Shown: positions 8,270-16,067 of the stretch, one piece after another | Position numbering within the stretch: position 1 is the first letter of the stretch | Layout: every line of letters begins with the position of its first letter | DNA from: Mycolicibacterium boenickei | GTDB lineage: Bacteria > Actinomycetota > Actinomycetes > Mycobacteriales > Mycobacteriaceae | Direction: 5' to 3' | Assembly: GCF_010731295.1 (NCBI RefSeq) | Contig: NZ_AP022579.1 | Location: forward strand, 186,001-250,000 | DNA: 64,000 bases | Made by a program: the position numbers and the translations under genes | Notes under the pieces: generated by a model | The model's input: only the letters and a program-made list of their open reading frames with translations | What the model was told of the DNA's origin: nothing | Database searches by the model: none

Positions 8270-9505
8270 GTGGTCGACCTGCAGAAGACACTCGACGCGG
8301 TGTGGCGGATGGAGGCGGCCAAGATCCTGGCCACGCTGACCCGCACGGTCGGTGACGTCGCCCTGGCCGAGGACCTGGCCTCCGACGCGCTGCTCGACGC
8401 GCTGACGCAATGGCCGCAGACCGGCGTGCCGCGCAATCCCGGTGCCTGGCTGACCACGGTGGCCAAACGCAAGGCCATCGACCACTGGCGGCGGGCGGAC
8501 AACCTCGACGCCAAGTACGCGGTGCTGGCCCGCGATCTGGCCGAGCACGTCGAGGAAGCCTGGGATCCCGACCGGATCGACGACGATGTGCTGCGGCTGA
8601 TCTTCATCGCCGCCCACCCGGTGTTGTCCCGCGAGGCCCAGATCGCGCTGACGCTGCGCATGGTCGGTGGGTTGAGCACCGACGAGATCGCCCGCGCGTT
8701 CCTGATCTCGACCGCCACCGCGGCCGCCCGCATCACCCGAGCCAAAAAGACTCTGGCCCAAGCCAACCCACCCTTCGAGCTACCGTCGCGCGACGAGTAC
8801 CCGCAGCGACTGTCGGCGGTGCTGTCGGTCATCTACCTGATCTACAACGAGGGCTACTCGGCATCGTTCGGCCAGCGCTGGATCCGGGACGAATTGTGCA
8901 CCGAAGCACTGCGATTGGGCCGTGGGCTGGCCGCACTGGTACCCGACGAACCCGAGGTTCACGGCCTGCTGGCGCTGATGGAGTTCCAGTCCTCACGGTT
9001 CGCGGCCCGCACCGACGCCGAGGGCCGGCCCATCCTGCTGGAGGACCAGAACCGGGCCCGCTGGGACCGCGCGCAGATCCAGCGCGGCATCGCCGCCTTG
9101 GAGCGTTCCAGTGCCGCACGGCAACAACGGGGTTGGGGCCCGTATGCGCTGCAGGCCGCGCTCGCCGAATGCCACGCGGTGGCCCCGACCGCGGCCGATA
9201 CCGACTGGGCCCGCATCGTCGCGCTCTACGACGCCTTGCTGCAGATCACGCCGTCGGCCGTGGTGCAGCTCAACCGCGCGGTGGCCGTCGCGATGCGCTC
9301 GGGCCCGCAGGAGGCGCTGACGCTCGTCGACGGCATCGAGGGCCTGGACGGCTCCTACCTCCTGCCCAGCGTCCGCGGCGAGCTGCTGTCCCGGCTGGGC
9401 CGGCACCACGACGCGGCCGAGCAGTTCGACAGGGCGGCCGCCCTCGCCGACAACGAACGTGAACGACAGGTGCTGGTGGACAAGGCCATCCGCGAACGCG
9501 GCTGA
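8270..9505 (+). CDS. ECF42-type RNA polymerase sigma factor with C-terminal extension
   Basis: A 411-residue sigma factor that directs RNA polymerase to a small promoter set. Sigma region 2 is at about residues 10-75 (including AWLTTVAKRKAIDHWRR). Region 4 is at about 115-165, with the HTH in STDEIARAFLISTATAAARI. A long alpha-helical C-terminal extension of about 240 residues contains the YLIYNEGY block and TPR-like helices. This layout, without an anti-sigma gene, is that of the ECF42 group, whose usual partner is a DGPF protein (here at 5899-6357). The GTG at 8270 is preferred because an ATG at 8234 lies inside a palindromic repeat. Two sigma-like regions plus the extension rule out a simple response regulator. 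Confidence 0.85.
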   Translation: MVDLQKTLDAVWRMEAAKILATLTRTVGDVALAEDLASDALLDALTQWPQTGVPRNPGAWLTTVAKRKAIDHWRRADNLDAKYAVLARDLAEHVEEAWDPDRIDDDVLRLIFIAAHPVLSREAQIALTLRMVGGLSTDEIARAFLISTATAAARITRAKKTLAQANPPFELPSRDEYPQRLSAVLSVIYLIYNEGYSASFGQRWIRDELCTEALRLGRGLAALVPDEPEVHGLLALMEFQSSRFAARTDAEGRPILLEDQNRARWDRAQIQRGIAALERSSAARQQRGWGPYALQAALAECHAVAPTAADTDWARIVALYDALLQITPSAVVQLNRAVAVAMRSGPQEALTLVDGIEGLDGSYLLPSVRGELLSRLGRHHDAAEQFDRAAALADNERERQVLVDKAIRERG

Positions 9506-9527
9506 TACCGTCCGGGCTCATGGCACC

Positions 9528-10217
9528 ATGGCGGACATGGTGTCAGCCGTATTGTTCGACTACTCCGGGACCCTGTTCCGCCTCGAGGAACAGGACAGCT
9601 GGTTCGCCGGGATGGCCGTCGACGAACAGCAAGTCGACGGCCACGTCCAGACCGAGTTGATGCGCCGCCTGACCGCCCCGACCGGCCGCTCCGTGGCGAT
9701 GACCGACGAGCAGTACCGGGCCTGGGCCAACCGCGACCTGGCACCGCACCTGCACCGCGAGGCCTACCTGCACGTGCTGCGGGAATCCGGGCTGGCCGAC
9801 CACCACGCGGAATCGCTGTACAACCGGGTGATCGACCCGGCCAGCTGGACCGCGTACCCCGATACCGCCCGCGTGTTCAAAAACCTGAAAGCACAAGGAA
9901 TCCGGACGGCGGTCGTCTCCAACATCGCCTTCGACGTGCGGCCGGCGTTCGCCGCGATCGGCGCCGCCGAGCACGTCGACGCGTTCGTGCTGTCCTTCGA
10001 AGTCGGTGCCATCAAGCCCGACCCGGCGATCTTCACCGCGGCGCTGGACCGCCTCGGGGTCGCCGCGCCGGACGCGCTGATGGTCGGCGACAGCGAAGAG
10101 GCCGACGGCGGCGCCCGCGCGGTGGGCTGCCAGTTCGCGCTGGTCGACCCGCTGCCCACCGCCCAGCGGCCCGACGGACTGATCGCGGCCCTGCAGGGCG
10201 TCGGCATCCGCGCCTAG
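9528..10217 (+). CDS. HAD-superfamily hydrolase with atypical motif I
   Basis: A 229-residue HAD subfamily IA protein. Motif I reads FDYSGT, so the nucleophile Asp is present but the general acid/base Asp two residues later is Ser. Motif II is Ser in VVSNI, motif III is Lys in GAIKPDP, and motif IV is GDSEEADGGA. In HAD enzymes, replacing the second Asp is a feature of dehalogenases and phosphonatases rather than classical phosphatases, so the reaction is open. Either the ATG at 9528 or the one at 9537 could be the start. It lies 22 bases after the sigma factor gene and 9 bases before the DUF385 gene, so it is probably in the same transcript. Confidence 0.8.
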   Translation: MADMVSAVLFDYSGTLFRLEEQDSWFAGMAVDEQQVDGHVQTELMRRLTAPTGRSVAMTDEQYRAWANRDLAPHLHREAYLHVLRESGLADHHAESLYNRVIDPASWTAYPDTARVFKNLKAQGIRTAVVSNIAFDVRPAFAAIGAAEHVDAFVLSFEVGAIKPDPAIFTAALDRLGVAAPDALMVGDSEEADGGARAVGCQFALVDPLPTAQRPDGLIAALQGVGIRA

Positions 10218-10226
10218 GGTGGAGTC

Positions 10227-10676
10227 ATGGCTGACGACCGCATCCGGCCACCGTGGTGGCTGAAATACGTCAACAAGGTGATGATCGGGCTGAACAAGCT
10301 CGGCGTCGGCGGCGACAAGGGCCCCGTGGTGCTGACGGTGACGGGCCGCAAGACCGGGAAGCCCCGCTCGACTCCGGTCACCCCGATGACCGTCGACGGC
10401 CACCGCTACATCGTCGGCGGGCTGCCGAAAGGCGACTGGGCGGCCAACGCCCGCGCCGCCGGTGAGGCCACCGTGCACCAGGGCCGCAAGGACCAGCGAG
10501 TGCGCGTCGTGGAGATCCCCGTCGAGCAGGCCCGGCCACTGCTACGCCAGTTCCCGGTCCTGGTGCCGACCGGTGTGGGTTTCATGCGCAACGCCGGACT
10601 GGTGACCGGGCCCAATCCCGACGAATTCGAGGCCCTCGCCGGACGCTGCCCGGTGTTCCGGCTGGACCCGATCTAG
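10227..10676 (+). CDS. Deazaflavin-dependent nitroreductase-family protein (DUF385)
   Basis: A 149-residue protein of the F420-binding DDN/DUF385 family, a split beta-barrel fold expanded in mycobacteria. The family signature VVLTVTGRKTGKPRSTPV is at about residues 33-50, followed by GLPKGDWAANARA. These residues form the deazaflavin phosphate pocket in characterised relatives. The N-terminal PPWWLKYVNKVMIGLNKL is an amphipathic helix, and such helices often associate with membranes. It starts 9 bases after the HAD gene and converges with the lipoprotein gene, with a 6-base gap between stops. The substrate is unknown. Confidence 0.82.
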   Translation: MADDRIRPPWWLKYVNKVMIGLNKLGVGGDKGPVVLTVTGRKTGKPRSTPVTPMTVDGHRYIVGGLPKGDWAANARAAGEATVHQGRKDQRVRVVEIPVEQARPLLRQFPVLVPTGVGFMRNAGLVTGPNPDEFEALAGRCPVFRLDPI

Positions 10677-10682
10677 CCGCGC

Positions 10683-10961
10683 TCAGCTCAGGTGCGGGGC
10701 CTCCTTGATCTTGGAGTCCTGCTTGCCGACCGTCTGGCAGAAGGTCTGCACCGCCAACCGGGTTCCGGTGATCTCCAACTGGGCCGCATCGGTGCCCTTT
10801 TCGTCCTTGAGCATCTTGCCCACGGCCTCGTTCTGCGTCTTCTCGTCCTGCCCGATGAAGTCCTTGCATTTGGTGTCACCGCCGGTGATCGCCGGTGAGC
10901 ATCCGACGAGCACCAGACCCGTCGCCAATCCCGACAACAACACACTCACTGAGCGCTTCAT
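10683..10961 (-). CDS. Small lipoprotein, HdeA-like
   Basis: A 92-residue protein with a lipoprotein signal peptide: positively charged MKR, a hydrophobic core, and lipobox LVGC with the acylated Cys at residue 21. The mature part begins SPAITGGDTKCKDF and contains two further cysteines (in TKCKDF and TFCQTV) that could form a disulfide. The pattern resembles small HdeA-like periplasmic proteins of mycobacteria, but similarity is weak and the role is unknown. It would be anchored to the outer face of the membrane. It diverges from menB, with a 110-base spacer. Confidence 0.75.
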   Translation of the reverse strand: MKRSVSVLLSGLATGLVLVGCSPAITGGDTKCKDFIGQDEKTQNEAVGKMLKDEKGTDAAQLEITGTRLAVQTFCQTVGKQDSKIKEAPHLS

Positions 10962-11058
10962 CGCGGTCCCCTCTGTTCTGGTGATGCGCGGTACGCATCA
11001 TCGCGCCGGATTTACTACCCCGCGACGGTACCTGTGAAACCTCGTATCGCCCTCGCTC

Positions 11059-11064
11059 TACAGT
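11059..11064 (+). promoter_or_regulatory. Candidate -10 box of menB (leaderless)
   Basis: TACAGT lies 7 bases before the GTG start of menB at 11072, the spacing expected for a leaderless transcript. No Shine-Dalgarno sequence is visible. Confidence 0.4.
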
Positions 11065-11071
11065 CGAGCAC

Positions 11072-11989
11072 GTGAGTGCAGACAACCCGTTCGACCCGAC
11101 AGCCTGGGAGCCGGTGCCCGGCTTCGACGATCTGACCGACATCACGTACCACCGCCACGTCGCCGACGGCGCGCGGCAGCCCACGGTGCGGGTCGCGTTC
11201 GACCGGCCCGAGGTGCGCAACGCGTTCCGGCCGCACACCGTCGACGAGCTGTACCGCGTCCTCGACCACGCCCGGATGTCGCCTGACGTCGGCGTGGTCC
11301 TGCTGACCGGCAACGGCCCCTCGGCCAAGGACGGCGGCTGGGCCTTCTGCTCCGGTGGAGACCAACGCATCCGCGGCCGGTCCGGGTATCAGTACGCCGC
11401 AGGCGAAACCGCCGAGACCGTCGATCCCGCGCGGGCCGGACGGCTGCACATCCTCGAGGTGCAGCGGCTCATCCGCTTCATGCCGAAGGTGGTCATCTGC
11501 CTGGTCAACGGTTGGGCGGCCGGCGGCGGACACAGCCTCCACGTCACCTGCGACCTGACCCTGGCCAGCCGTCAGCACGCCAAGTTCAAGCAGACCGACG
11601 CCGATGTGGGCAGCTTCGACGGCGGATTCGGCAGCGCGTACCTGGCCCGCCAGACCGGGCAGAAGTTCGCCCGCGAGATCTTCTTCCTGGGCCGCGCGTA
11701 CGACGCCGAGACCATGTATCAGATGGGCGCGGTGAACGAGGTCGTCGACCATGCCGAGCTGGAGTCCGTCGGCCTGCAGTGGGCAGCCGAGATCAACGGC
11801 AAGTCGCCCCAGGCGATCCGGATGCTGAAGTTCTCGTTCAACCTGATCGACGACGGCCTGGTGGGCCAGCAGGTGTTCGCCGGAGAGGCCACCCGGTTGG
11901 CCTACATGACCGACGAGGCCGTCGAGGGCCGCGACGCGTTCCTGCAGAAGCGCGACCCGGACTGGAGTGGTTTCCCGCGCTACTTCTGA
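11072..11989 (+). CDS. menB: 1,4-Dihydroxy-2-naphthoyl-CoA synthase MenB
   Basis: This crotonase-fold enzyme closes the ring of o-succinylbenzoyl-CoA to DHNA-CoA in menaquinone synthesis. The 305 residues are nearly identical to M. tuberculosis MenB (Rv0548c) across VRNAFRPHTVDELYRVLDHA and SGGDQRIRGRSGYQYA. Active-site residues are Asp176, Ser181 and Asp183 in TDADVGSFD, and the oxyanion-hole glycines are in AFCSGGDQ and WAAGGGHS. It starts at a GTG and is slightly shorter at the N-terminus than Rv0548c. The stop codon TGA lies in the left arm of a long palindrome. The other pathway genes menA, menC and menE are elsewhere in the window. Confidence 0.96.
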   Translation: MSADNPFDPTAWEPVPGFDDLTDITYHRHVADGARQPTVRVAFDRPEVRNAFRPHTVDELYRVLDHARMSPDVGVVLLTGNGPSAKDGGWAFCSGGDQRIRGRSGYQYAAGETAETVDPARAGRLHILEVQRLIRFMPKVVICLVNGWAAGGGHSLHVTCDLTLASRQHAKFKQTDADVGSFDGGFGSAYLARQTGQKFAREIFFLGRAYDAETMYQMGAVNEVVDHAELESVGLQWAAEINGKSPQAIRMLKFSFNLIDDGLVGQQVFAGEATRLAYMTDEAVEGRDAFLQKRDPDWSGFPRYF

Positions 11990-12043
11990 GTGATTTGTGC
12001 ACGATTACCCGCGCTGACCGCCGATAATCGTGCACAAATCACT
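11989..12043. repeat. Perfect 19-bp palindrome at the menB 3' end
   Basis: AGTGATTTGTGCACGATTA (11989-12007) is exactly repeated in inverted form at 12025-12043, with a 17-base loop. It separates convergent genes (menB and the PPOX-fold gene) and overlaps the last base of the menB stop codon. It could act as a two-way terminator; its perfection also suggests an interspersed palindromic element. Confidence 0.75.
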
Positions 12044-12046
12044 GGG

Positions 12047-12541
12047 TTAGAAGCGAAAGCCGGTCTGCCCATGCGGCGACTTCGCGAACGCCAGCACCTT
12101 GGCCGGGGTGACCCGGTACACGATCGCGGCCTCACCCTGCGGGTCGAAAACCTCGCCGTCGCAATCGAAATCCCAGTCGTCGCCGTACTTCGCCCGGTAC
12201 GCGTCAGCCAGTGCCCTCAGCCGGTCACGTCCGGTCACCCGCGCGGCCGTGCCCTCCACGACGATGTCGAGGCCGGCGTTCCAGGTGTTGGTACCGGTGG
12301 TGACGGCGACGGCCGCGCCGGCCCGCAGATTGCGGGCCTTCTGCTCGCCTGCCCCGGTGCAGAACACGAACGTGTCGTCGACCCACACCCCGACCAACGG
12401 GGTGACGTGCGGCCGCCCGTCACCGCGCACGGTCGTCAGCCAGTACAGCCCGGCGCCGGCGAGCGCGGCTGCCGCGGCCTCCCAGCTCGTCGCTTCGGTC
12501 GCCTCGCTGAAGCGCTGGTCAAGCTTGCCCGTGATGGTCAT
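12047..12541 (-). CDS. PPOX-fold flavin/F420-binding protein
   Basis: A 164-residue protein of the pyridoxamine 5'-phosphate oxidase-like split-barrel family. Motifs include YWLTTVRGDGRPHVTPLVGVW (strands 1 and 2, about residues 35-55), VFCTGAGEQKARNLRAG and the C-terminal KVLAFAKSPHGQTGFRF. In mycobacteria many such proteins bind FMN, F420 or heme and reduce small molecules; the cofactor here is not identifiable. The ATG at 12541 is chosen over a farther in-frame start because MTITGKLDQRF fits the family. It converges with menB and diverges from the dehydrogenase at 12607 (65-base spacer). Confidence 0.8.
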   Translation of the reverse strand: MTITGKLDQRFSEATEATSWEAAAAALAGAGLYWLTTVRGDGRPHVTPLVGVWVDDTFVFCTGAGEQKARNLRAGAAVAVTTGTNTWNAGLDIVVEGTAARVTGRDRLRALADAYRAKYGDDWDFDCDGEVFDPQGEAAIVYRVTPAKVLAFAKSPHGQTGFRF

Positions 12542-12594
12542 ACCCGTACCGACTCGGCAGAGGCCCACAAATCATCGCGGAAATGTAGGCGACC

Positions 12595-12600
12595 TAAACT
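12595..12600 (+). promoter_or_regulatory. Candidate -10 box of the Rv0547c-like dehydrogenase (leaderless)
   Basis: TAAACT lies 6 bases before the ATG at 12607, consistent with a leaderless mRNA. Confidence 0.4.
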
Positions 12601-12606
12601 CAGCGC

Positions 12607-13476
12607 ATGAGCAAGAGCCCGCTGCGCCGGCTGTCCGAACAGCTGCTGCTGACCAGCATGCGTCCGCCGCTGACCGAACGGCTGCAGGCCCGCGACGACA
12701 TCGACGTCGCAGGCAAACGAATCCTGCTGACCGGTGCTTCGTCGGGCATCGGTGAGGCCGCGGCCGAGAAGTTCGCCGCGAAGGGGGCCACCGTCGTCGC
12801 GGTGGCCCGCCGTCAAGAGCTCCTCGACGACCTGGTCGGCCGGATCACCGCCAAGGGCGGCGACGCCCGTGCCATTGCGGTGGACCTGTCCGACATGGAC
12901 GCCATCGACGAACTCGTCGCCACCGTGGAACGCGACTTGGGCGGCGTCGACATCCTGATCAACAACGCGGGCCGGTCCATCCGGCGTCCGCTGGCCGAAT
13001 CGCTGGACCGCTGGCACGACGTCGAGCGCACCATGACGCTCAACTACTACTCACCGCTGCGGCTCATCCGCGGCCTGGCCCCGGGCATGCGCGACCGCCG
13101 CGACGGGCACATCATCAACGTCGCCACCTGGGGCGTGATGAACGAATCCTCGCCGCTGTTCGCCGTGTACAACGCCTCGAAAGCCGCCCTGGCAGCGGTC
13201 AGCCGGGTCATCGAGACCGAATGGGGCGCCGTCGGTGTGCATTCCACGACGCTGTACTACCCGTTGGTGAAGACCCCGATGATCGCGCCCACCCGGGCCT
13301 ACGACGGACTGCCCGGGCTGACGGCCTCCGAGGCCGCCGACTGGATGCTGACCGCGGCGCGCACCCGCCCGGTGCAGATCGCCCCGCGCATGGCGGTGAC
13401 GGCCAAGGCGATCAACACCGTCGCCCCCGGGCTGGTCGACGCCGTGATGAAACGGCAACGGGTCCAGCCGGTCTGA
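12607..13476 (+). CDS. Short-chain dehydrogenase/reductase (Rv0547c-like)
   Basis: A 289-residue NAD(P)-dependent classical SDR. The dinucleotide motif TGASSGIG is at residues 42-49, NNAG at 119-122, and the catalytic Tyr188-xxx-Lys192 in YNASK. The N-terminal RRLSEQLLLTSMRPPLTERL is a charged amphipathic extension before the Rossmann fold. Position next to menB matches M. tuberculosis Rv0547c. The substrate is unknown. The gene abuts the convergent deacetylase: the hexamer TGATCA at 13474-13479 provides both stop codons. Confidence 0.88.
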   Translation: MSKSPLRRLSEQLLLTSMRPPLTERLQARDDIDVAGKRILLTGASSGIGEAAAEKFAAKGATVVAVARRQELLDDLVGRITAKGGDARAIAVDLSDMDAIDELVATVERDLGGVDILINNAGRSIRRPLAESLDRWHDVERTMTLNYYSPLRLIRGLAPGMRDRRDGHIINVATWGVMNESSPLFAVYNASKAALAAVSRVIETEWGAVGVHSTTLYYPLVKTPMIAPTRAYDGLPGLTASEAADWMLTAARTRPVQIAPRMAVTAKAINTVAPGLVDAVMKRQRVQPV

Positions 13477-14319
13477 TCACGGCTTGGTGATGGTGCGCGG
13501 CTGAAGTCCGAGTGTGCGCACATGCTCGGCGATGGCGCCGAGGTTCGTCGTCCACACGTCGGTGTGCTCGCGCACATATCGCATCAGGTCGTCGAGTTCG
13601 GCCGCCCGCGAAGCCCGCCCGGACAGGAACGGGTGATTGGTCAGCACCCAGCATGCTCCGGCGCGGCGCAACGCGTCGAACTCCAGCTGCCAGATCTCCC
13701 GGGCCTTGCGCGGGCTCTCGATGAGGCCGGAGCCGGAGATGTCGGGCAGGTAGCAGTACTGCTCCCAGTCGTCGAGCGCCCACTGGATCGGAATCTCCAC
13801 CAGCGAGCTGTCCCCGACCGCCAACTCGTACGGGGTGTCGGCGTCCATCAGGCTGGAGTCGTACAGGAAGCCGCGCTCCGCGAGCAACGACGGGGTGTGC
13901 CACGACAGATCCCACATCGGCGCGCGATAGCCGACCGGCCGCACCCCGGCCACCTCCGCCAGCGCATCCAGTCCGCGGTCGAGCGCGTCGACCTCCTCCT
14001 GCAGCGTCAGTGCCGTCGGCTGCTCGTGCAGGTAACCATGGTGGGCGATCTCGTGCCCGGCCGCCACGATCGCCCGCACCGCCTCGGGGTACCGGTGCGC
14101 GGTATGACCGGGGACGAAGAACGTGGACGGAATCTGGTGGCGCTCCAGCAGATCCAGGATCCGGGGAATGCCCACCAACGGCCCGTAGGCCTGGTGGGAC
14201 ATCACACTCATCCGGGCCGCGGCCCCCTCGTTGCCCCACAGCACCGCCGATTCGGCGTCGACGTCGAAGGTGAAGGCTGCGGCCGCGGTTTTGCCTTCCG
14301 GCCAACGGAATTCAGTCAT
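13477..14319 (-). CDS. NodB-fold polysaccharide deacetylase-family hydrolase (PuuE/PgdA-like)
   Basis: A 280-residue carbohydrate esterase 4-type hydrolase. The metal site is Asp19 and Asp21 in TFDVDAE and the His94-x-x-x-His98 pair in HHGYLH, with RAPMWD as motif 3 and TNHP near the C-terminus. No signal peptide is present, so it acts in the cytoplasm. That fits the group containing uricase-independent allantoinase PuuE and cyclic imide hydrolases rather than a cell-wall deacetylase. Its start overlaps the end of the ureohydrolase gene by 8 bases, making it the last gene of the accessory operon. Cleavage of a cyclic ureide or imide is inferred from context. Confidence 0.8.
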   Translation of the reverse strand: MTEFRWPEGKTAAAAFTFDVDAESAVLWGNEGAAARMSVMSHQAYGPLVGIPRILDLLERHQIPSTFFVPGHTAHRYPEAVRAIVAAGHEIAHHGYLHEQPTALTLQEEVDALDRGLDALAEVAGVRPVGYRAPMWDLSWHTPSLLAERGFLYDSSLMDADTPYELAVGDSSLVEIPIQWALDDWEQYCYLPDISGSGLIESPRKAREIWQLEFDALRRAGACWVLTNHPFLSGRASRAAELDDLMRYVREHTDVWTTNLGAIAEHVRTLGLQPRTITKP

Positions 14320-15301
14320 CGTCAGCCATCAGCGTAACCAGTTCGTAGGCCAGGTTGGCCGCCGCCACGGCGGTGACGTCACCGCTGTCGTAGGCCGGCG
14401 CGACCTCCACCACGTCGGCGCCCACGATCGGCAGCCCCCGCATGGCGCGCAACACCGCCACCAACTCGCGGCTCGTCATGCCACCGATCTCGGGTGTCCC
14501 GGTGCCCGGTGCGAATGCCGGATCCAGCACATCGATGTCGATCGAGACGTACACCGGGTGATCCCCCACCCGCTCCCGGATCCGCTCGATGACACCGTCG
14601 ACACCGATGCGGTCGATGTCGCGGCAGTGCACCACCGTGAAGCCCAACGACTCGTCGTCGAGCAGGTCGGCACGGTCGTAGAGCGAGCCGCGGATCCCGA
14701 TGTGCGCCGAGTGGCCCTTGACGATCAGGCCCTGCTCGGAGGCCCGGCGAAACGGGGTGCCGTGCGTGCAGGGCGCACCGAAGTAGGTGTCCCAGGTGTC
14801 CAGGTGGGCGTCGAAGTGCACCAGCGCCACCGGACCGTGCACCGCGCTCATGGCCTGCAGGGCAGGCAACGCGACGGTGTGGTCCCCGCCGAGCAGGACC
14901 ACCCGCTGCTGCGGCGTGGTCACCAACTCCGCGATGCCCTCCCGGATCTGGTCCACCGCCGCTTCGATATCGAACGGATTGGCCGCGATATCGCCGGCGT
15001 CGACCACCTGTGCCTGCGCGAACGGGCTCACGTCCAGCGCCGGGTGATAGGGCTTGAGCAGACGTGAGGCCTGCCGGATCGCGGCCGGACCGAACCGGGC
15101 ACCCGGCCGGTAGGTCACGCCGGTGTCGAACGGCACCCCGACCACCGCGATGTCGTAGTCGGAGACCTCGTGACGTTGCGGCAGCCGGGCGAACGTGGCG
15201 ATACCGGCGTACCGCGGTACCGCCATCGCATCGATCTGACCGACGTTGCCCGTCTCCGACCGCACATACGGCTGGCCTGTCACCTGATTCCCTTTCGTCA
15301 T
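14312..15301 (-). CDS. Ureohydrolase (agmatinase / guanidino-acid hydrolase family)
   Basis: A 329-residue member of the arginase/agmatinase family, which releases urea from a guanidino compound using two Mn ions. The metal ligands are all present: GGDHTVALP, HFDAHLDTW, and SIDIDVLDPAFAPGTGTPE. The substrate loop is not of the arginase type, so agmatine, guanidinobutyrate, guanidinopropionate or a related compound is likelier. The ATG at 15301 is used rather than a GTG one codon before. It is preceded by AAAGGGAA-type purines inside the upstream gene gap and lies 4 bases after the dehydrogenase stop. Products could feed nitrogen and carbon metabolism. Confidence 0.85.
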   Translation of the reverse strand: MTKGNQVTGQPYVRSETGNVGQIDAMAVPRYAGIATFARLPQRHEVSDYDIAVVGVPFDTGVTYRPGARFGPAAIRQASRLLKPYHPALDVSPFAQAQVVDAGDIAANPFDIEAAVDQIREGIAELVTTPQQRVVLLGGDHTVALPALQAMSAVHGPVALVHFDAHLDTWDTYFGAPCTHGTPFRRASEQGLIVKGHSAHIGIRGSLYDRADLLDDESLGFTVVHCRDIDRIGVDGVIERIRERVGDHPVYVSIDIDVLDPAFAPGTGTPEIGGMTSRELVAVLRAMRGLPIVGADVVEVAPAYDSGDVTAVAAANLAYELVTLMADDD

Positions 15302-15305
15302 CACT

Positions 15306-16067
15306 TCACACTCTCGTTCGGGTGGCCCCGCCGTTGCAGGAGATCACCTGCCCGACCACCGCCGACATCTCGAAGTCGGCCAAGAACTGCACCGCAGCGG
15401 CGATCTCATCGACAGAACCGATGCGGCCCAACGGGATTGCCTCGGCGTAGCGCGCTTGCATGTCGGGCAGCGCGATCCCGGCGGCATCGGCGTCCACCTT
15501 GAGCTGGGGGGTGTCGGTGACTCCGGGCGCCACCGCGTTGACGATGATCCCCTCCGGAGCCAGTTCCCGGCCCAGGGTCTTGACCAACGAGATGAGCCCG
15601 GCCTTGGACGCCGCGTAGGCCGTCGCCTCGGGCCAGCCGGTGACACCCCACTCGCTGGCGATCACCACGATCCGGCCCCCGCCGTTCCGGCGCATGTGTG
15701 GCAACACCGCCTGCACCAGATGAAAGGTGCCGCCCAGGTTGGTGTCGATCACCCGCCACCAGTCGGCCTCGTCATGTTCGAGCAGCGGGGCCATGGTCAT
15801 GTAGGCGTGGTTGGCGACCAACACGTCGAGCCGGCCCGCCGTGTCGGCCACCTTGTCGGCAATCCGGGCGCAGGCACGCGGGTCACTGACATCGCCGGGA
15901 ACGGCCAGACCGCCGATCTCGGTGGCCAGCTCATCCAGAGCACTGCTCCCGCGAATGTCGTTGACCGCCACCGTCGCTCCCGCGCCGGCGAGCCTTCGCG
16001 CATGCGCCGCACCCATCCCCTGCACCGCGCCGGTGACCAGCGCGACCCGACCCGACAGCGAGCTCAT
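15306..16067 (-). CDS. Short-chain dehydrogenase/reductase, accessory operon gene 3
   Basis: A 253-residue SDR with TGAVQGMG at residues 12-19, NHAY in place of the usual NNAG, the active Ser in VVIASEWG, and Tyr-xxx-Lys in YAASKAG near residue 151. The C-terminal VVGQVISCNGGAT is typical of 3-oxoacyl-reductase-like SDRs. It overlaps the preceding dehydrogenase by 4 bases (ATGA type) and ends 4 bases before the ureohydrolase ATG, so translation is coupled. It probably oxidises or reduces a hydroxy/keto group of the compound handled by the operon; this is inferred from context. Confidence 0.83.
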   Translation of the reverse strand: MSSLSGRVALVTGAVQGMGAAHARRLAGAGATVAVNDIRGSSALDELATEIGGLAVPGDVSDPRACARIADKVADTAGRLDVLVANHAYMTMAPLLEHDEADWWRVIDTNLGGTFHLVQAVLPHMRRNGGGRIVVIASEWGVTGWPEATAYAASKAGLISLVKTLGRELAPEGIIVNAVAPGVTDTPQLKVDADAAGIALPDMQARYAEAIPLGRIGSVDEIAAAVQFLADFEMSAVVGQVISCNGGATRTRV

